Of a stretch of 44,216 nt of DNA, positions 41,930-44,216 are shown piece by piece. The first letter of the stretch is position 1. Each line of letters begins with the position of its first letter. The notes under the pieces were generated by a model. It was given only the letters and a program-made list of their open reading frames with translations. It had not been told where the DNA came from and searched no databases. Both the position numbers and the translations under genes were made by a program. Origin of the DNA: Pseudomonadota bacterium (GTDB lineage: Bacteria > Pseudomonadota > Gammaproteobacteria > Steroidobacterales > Woeseiaceae); the NCBI GenBank assembly GCA_027621915.1, contig JAQCAD010000025.1:1-44216 (forward strand), given 5' to 3'.

Positions 41930-42132
41930 ATTCTTAAATACTTCTTTCAATTTAGGGATGTGGCTGATTAGCTTAAGGTCAGATTGCGCCTGCGAGATAA
42001 TGCCGCTACCGAAGCCGCCTTGCCAGTAACAGCCCGGAACAGTAACATCGCGTGCCTCGTTTTGGACACGGATATTCACGGATACGCAATGAAATCGTTA
42101 TTTACAAGTAATGTCGATGCGGGAGAAAAAGC

Positions 42133-42387
42133 ATGAAGTTGACCCCGGCCATTTGTGTGCTAGCCGTCGCAATTTCACAGGGAGCCTGCAGCAGCGTAGA
42201 CACCTGCGAAGAGCCGGAATTCTATGAGTCCGCACGGGCAGGCAAACGAATCGAAACGCCGGAAGGCCTCGATGACCTGGCGGCCAGTAAAGAGTTGATT
42301 GTTCCAGATGCGTCGCCGCGTGCGGCTCGCCCACCCGGATCGGGCTGTCTGGACCGGCCACCGTCGCTTAGCCTTGAAGAGACATAG
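42133..42387 (+). CDS. Small putative lipoprotein (84 aa)
   Basis: I do not recognise this as a named protein. MKLTPAICVLAVAISQGAC looks like a signal peptide with a possible lipidation Cys19, but the -3 residue is Gln, which is unusual. The mature part is short and Pro-rich: a Cys pair flanks EPEFYESARAGKRIETPEGL, then IVPDASPRAARPPGSGCLD. The pattern Y-x-x-A followed by xxPxGL and IP resembles the N-terminal tail of BamC lipoproteins, which in many gammaproteobacteria lie with dapA beside gcvR; here dapA and a full bamC are absent. GGGAG lies before the ATG. The coding signal is good; the BamC link is a guess. Confidence 0.7.
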   Translation: MKLTPAICVLAVAISQGACSSVDTCEEPEFYESARAGKRIETPEGLDDLAASKELIVPDASPRAARPPGSGCLDRPPSLSLEET

Positions 42388-42396
42388 TTTGATGAT

Positions 42397-42414
42397 AATC
42401 GCCCGAAGGCGATT
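42397..42414 (+). terminator. Hairpin after the small lipoprotein gene
   Basis: AATCGCC and GGCGATT form a perfect seven-base stem on a CGAA loop, ten bases after the stop. No T-run follows, so termination is only possible. It separates the lipoprotein gene from the tRNA. Confidence 0.35.
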
Positions 42415-42455
42415 CGAATCTATCCCCTCAATTGGGAATAGGCAGTATCGATTTA

Positions 42456-42546
<91 letters not shown>

Positions 42547-43111
42547 AGTTATATCGGTAACGTATTGTTTTAAAACGTTATATACGGATATAGAGTTATT
42601 CAGTACCACATAATGTCCCACATTAGTTTTGCGTTACTCTGCGCAAATCAAGCTTTTCGCCTGTATCCAGAAATACGCAAGATCAGCCTTCTGGCTATCA
42701 ATCTGCCCCTCAAGAAACGCCTGCTCAATAAGATCCACCAACTCAGGATCAGGTGGCCTGGTTGCGTCCAAGATTTCGGGTAATTCACATTGAAGGCATG
42801 ACATTCATTGAGCATGCCTAGACTTAGGATTGATTGCCTTATCTGAATCTAGGCTTTTCTTGCTGAAATGGGTTTCGTCCAATGGGGGTGCCAGGGCAAA
42901 AACCATTAGTCCAAATAGGTCAATGACCCCATCTGTAGCGGTCGAGAAAAACAAAAGGGACCTTTTCCTGAAATTTTTTTGGAAAAAATAAAAAGAAGCC
43001 TATTTCCATTCTATGCAGCACGCAGAGCGGGGGCATACGGGTATCCGGAGCCCGTTTGCTGGCGGTGGCGTATAGTTAGTGTGGGTAGTCTTTTTTTTGG
43101 GAGATTCGCAG
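42547..43111. other. Gene-poor, AT-rich stretch after tRNA-Ser
   Basis: Apart from one small minus-strand frame (42634-42804) I see no gene here. The first 60 bases are AT-rich and include the palindrome GTTTTAAAAC. GCCTAGA (42816-42822) and TCTAGGC (42848-42854) form a stem followed by TTTTCT, a possible terminator with a long loop. ACGGGTATCCGGAGCCCGT at 43037-43055 is a palindromic relative of the repeat at 17889. TATAGT at 43070-43075 could be a -10 for the genes that follow, without a visible -35. No second copy of the tRNA 3' end is found in the window. Confidence 0.5.
42634..42804 (-). CDS. Small unrecognised protein with N-terminal CxxC (56 aa)
   Basis: A 56-residue frame starting at an ATG on the minus strand (MSCLQCELPEILDATRPPDP) and ending at 42634. 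It has a CLQC pair at residues 3-6, a Pro-rich turn, and an acidic amphipathic helix region (ELVDLIEQAFLEGQIDSQKA) ending in FWIQAKSLICAE. Composition looks protein-like and the third codon positions vary as in real genes, but no clear ribosome site precedes it. It could be a free-standing small protein or the tail of a decayed gene. I assign no function. Confidence 0.45.
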   Translation of the reverse strand: MSCLQCELPEILDATRPPDPELVDLIEQAFLEGQIDSQKADLAYFWIQAKSLICAE

Positions 43112-43405
43112 ATGGACAATGAATTGAGGCGATACCTCGATTTCGCTGAAAAGGAAGAGATTATGGACGGCTATCGAACGGGCGCGGCGCAGGACTATCG
43201 CACACGGGCCCTTGCCGTCGAGGTTCAGACGGCAATTGAGCGGCACAACCCTATTCTTGGCATACAACAACTCATCGGATTTCAGATTTTATCACAAGGA
43301 ATGCTCTTGCAAAGTCTGCAGGGTCTGATGGCTTCCGTAAGGATTATACTCATTGTGAACAGTGCTCTTATAGCCTTAGTTGCTTGGCTCCTCTACATCA
43401 AATAG
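43112..43405 (+). CDS. Small tail-anchored membrane protein, unknown (97 aa)
   Basis: Not recognised. From the ATG at 43112 (GGGAG eight bases upstream; an earlier in-frame GTG at 43079 lacks one) the protein starts MDNELRRYLDFAEKEEIMDG, with a charged soluble part of about 70 residues and a single C-terminal helix (IILIVNSALIALVAWLLYI). The N-terminal part would face the cytoplasm. It is the first of three small membrane-protein genes on this strand, 51 bases before the next. Confidence 0.7.
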   Translation: MDNELRRYLDFAEKEEIMDGYRTGAAQDYRTRALAVEVQTAIERHNPILGIQQLIGFQILSQGMLLQSLQGLMASVRIILIVNSALIALVAWLLYIK

Positions 43406-43456
43406 TGCCGCACTGAAAAAAGAGGATTTTTCTCGATTGATGCGGAGGCATATCTA

Positions 43457-43738
43457 TTGGTGGAAGAAATTCAACTTAGACAGATTGAGATTGCTTATGA
43501 ACGCGCTGAGGCGAAACGCGAAACGGCGAGTCCGTTCGCGTGGATCGTGGGTATTCTTGTGGGATTCAAGATTGAAGCATACGGATTCAGTCCGGCAGTA
43601 ACTATACCTTTTGGATTACTCGCCGTTGGTATTTCGTATTGGCCATTTATGAAGAATGCGAACGCGAGACTTGAGGAGTGGAATGTTGCCAAGAACGAAT
43701 TGTCTGACGGCGGAGATTTGGGCAAGAATGCGAGTTGA
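43457..43738 (+). CDS. Small membrane protein with two helices, unknown (93 aa)
   Basis: Not recognised. The start is TTG at 43457 with GGAGG eight bases upstream (a GTG follows at once). A charged N-terminal helix (EEIQLRQIEIAYERAEAKRE) is followed by two hydrophobic segments (PFAWIVGILVGFKIEAYGF and TIPFGLLAVGISYWPFM) forming a hairpin, and a polar C-terminus (NARLEEWNVAKNELSDGG). Both ends should be on the same side, probably cytoplasmic. Arrangement with its neighbours suggests co-expression. Confidence 0.65.
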   Translation: MVEEIQLRQIEIAYERAEAKRETASPFAWIVGILVGFKIEAYGFSPAVTIPFGLLAVGISYWPFMKNANARLEEWNVAKNELSDGGDLGKNAS

Positions 43739-43849
43739 ATGTTCGCCTAAACTCCAAAAATGATCGTGCATCGTTTCATCGCACAAGCCAGAAGCCTAGA
43801 TTGGGTTACGGTATACCTCACTCCGATCATAGCTCTACAGGATTGAGGA

Positions 43850-44216
43850 ATGAAGATCACACCCGTAATTGGAACGGCCGAAGCTTCAGGGTTCTTGTTT
43901 TTGGTAATAGTCGCTTTGCTCGGAATTGCAGGCTTGATTAGCGCGCTTTGGATAGGCGCGGTTAATTCTGTTTTGAATTGGCGCGTCATAATGATCGCCC
44001 CCTTGATCGCCTATCTTTTGTATCACTTCGCTAAAACCAGACTCGCTGTTTACCGGGCGATAGGAAAATCGAAAGCCGTCGTGCGGCTTGAGCTGGAACG
44101 TAATGAGGCCGAGTTAATAACTGAACTTGCCGAAATGATGATCAAAGTCCCAATTTGGCTCGGCACATTGAGTGCTCTCGGGACGTGGGGCTATCAGCTC
44201 ATTTCGTGGCTGAGGG
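43850..44216 (+). CDS. Small membrane protein, unknown, cut by the right edge (122 aa visible)
   Basis: Not recognised. From the ATG at 43850 (CAGGA eight bases upstream, GAGG nearer) the frame stays open to the end of the window. It starts MKITPVIGTAEASGF, then has two strong hydrophobic helices (FLFLVIVALLGIAGLISALW and VIMIAPLIAYLLYHFA), a charged helix (KAVVRLELERNEAELITELA) and the beginning of a third hydrophobic segment (IWLGTLSALGTWGYQLI). It lies 111 bases after the preceding small membrane protein gene on the same strand. Confidence 0.65.
   Translation, partial: MKITPVIGTAEASGFLFLVIVALLGIAGLISALWIGAVNSVLNWRVIMIAPLIAYLLYHFAKTRLAVYRAIGKSKAVVRLELERNEAELITELAEMMIKVPIWLGTLSALGTWGYQLISWLR

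Noticed and set aside
41930-42079. 50-residue N-terminal extension of GcvR, or a glycine riboswitch in its leader
   Set aside because: The extension is unlike GcvR, and I could not find the paired aptamer cores of a glycine riboswitch in this stretch.
42547-44216. Integrated prophage with defined att sites
   Set aside because: No integrase, phage structural gene or second copy of the tRNA 3' end is visible; only the location and the unfamiliar genes suggest integration.

Overview
The window is about 44 kb of a gene-dense bacterial chromosome that looks gammaproteobacterial. The evidence is gene order: rnr-rlmB / rpsF-rpsR-DUF2232-rplI-dnaB-alr / ypjD-corB next to ffh / rpsP-rimM-trmD-rplS / kbl-tdh / mlaFEDCB with mlaA and bepA / gcvR-bcp. 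An outer membrane is implied by MlaA, MlaC, BepA and several lipoproteins. A SUF-only Fe-S operon with a TIGR02944-type Rrf2 regulator and a TatT-containing TRAP transporter would fit an environmental, possibly marine, lineage; that placement is inference and no rRNA gene is present to test it.

Layout. 1-2667: RNA processing and modification (5'-truncated RNase R, RlmB). 2743-7780: ribosomal proteins S6, S18 and L9 with a membrane protein, then replicative helicase DnaB and alanine racemase; a probable S6:S18 autoregulatory leader precedes rpsF. 7859-11746 (minus): a three-gene phospho-signalling cassette, CHASE2-Ser/Thr kinase, PP2C phosphatase and FHA protein, with a one-base frameshift in the FHA gene. 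11953-13296: RadA. 13302-15480 (minus): CorB-like and YpjD-like membrane proteins. 15598-19925: an MBL-fold phosphodiesterase, Ffh, and the rpsP-rimM-trmD-rplS operon. 20027-23758: a four-gene TRAP transporter (T, P, Q, M). 23797-25629: SppA. 25632-27867 (minus): threonine catabolism (Tdh, Kbl). 27926-28831: Hsp15 and a SixA-like phosphatase. 28862-35144 (minus): an Rrf2 regulator and sufBCDSUT, with an IscR type 1-like palindrome upstream. 35363-40734: the Mla phospholipid transport set (mlaFEDCB, then convergent bepA and mlaA). 40906-41929 (minus): Bcp-like peroxiredoxin and GcvR. 42133-42546: a small lipoprotein and tRNA-Ser(GGA). 42547-44216: an accessory-looking segment with four small unrecognised genes, three of them coding for membrane proteins, running off the right edge.

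Most genes are housekeeping. The parts worth a second look are: a family of GGGGTCAGAGCCC inverted repeats, one of which is a perfect 30-bp inverted repeat touching the ffh stop codon; the kinase/phosphatase/FHA cassette and its broken FHA frame; the rpsF leader; the SUF operator; acidic C-terminal tails on S6 and MlaA; a Bcp-like peroxiredoxin without the usual resolving cysteine; and the small membrane-protein cluster next to tRNA-Ser. I could not run searches, so all family names rest on motifs, length and context.
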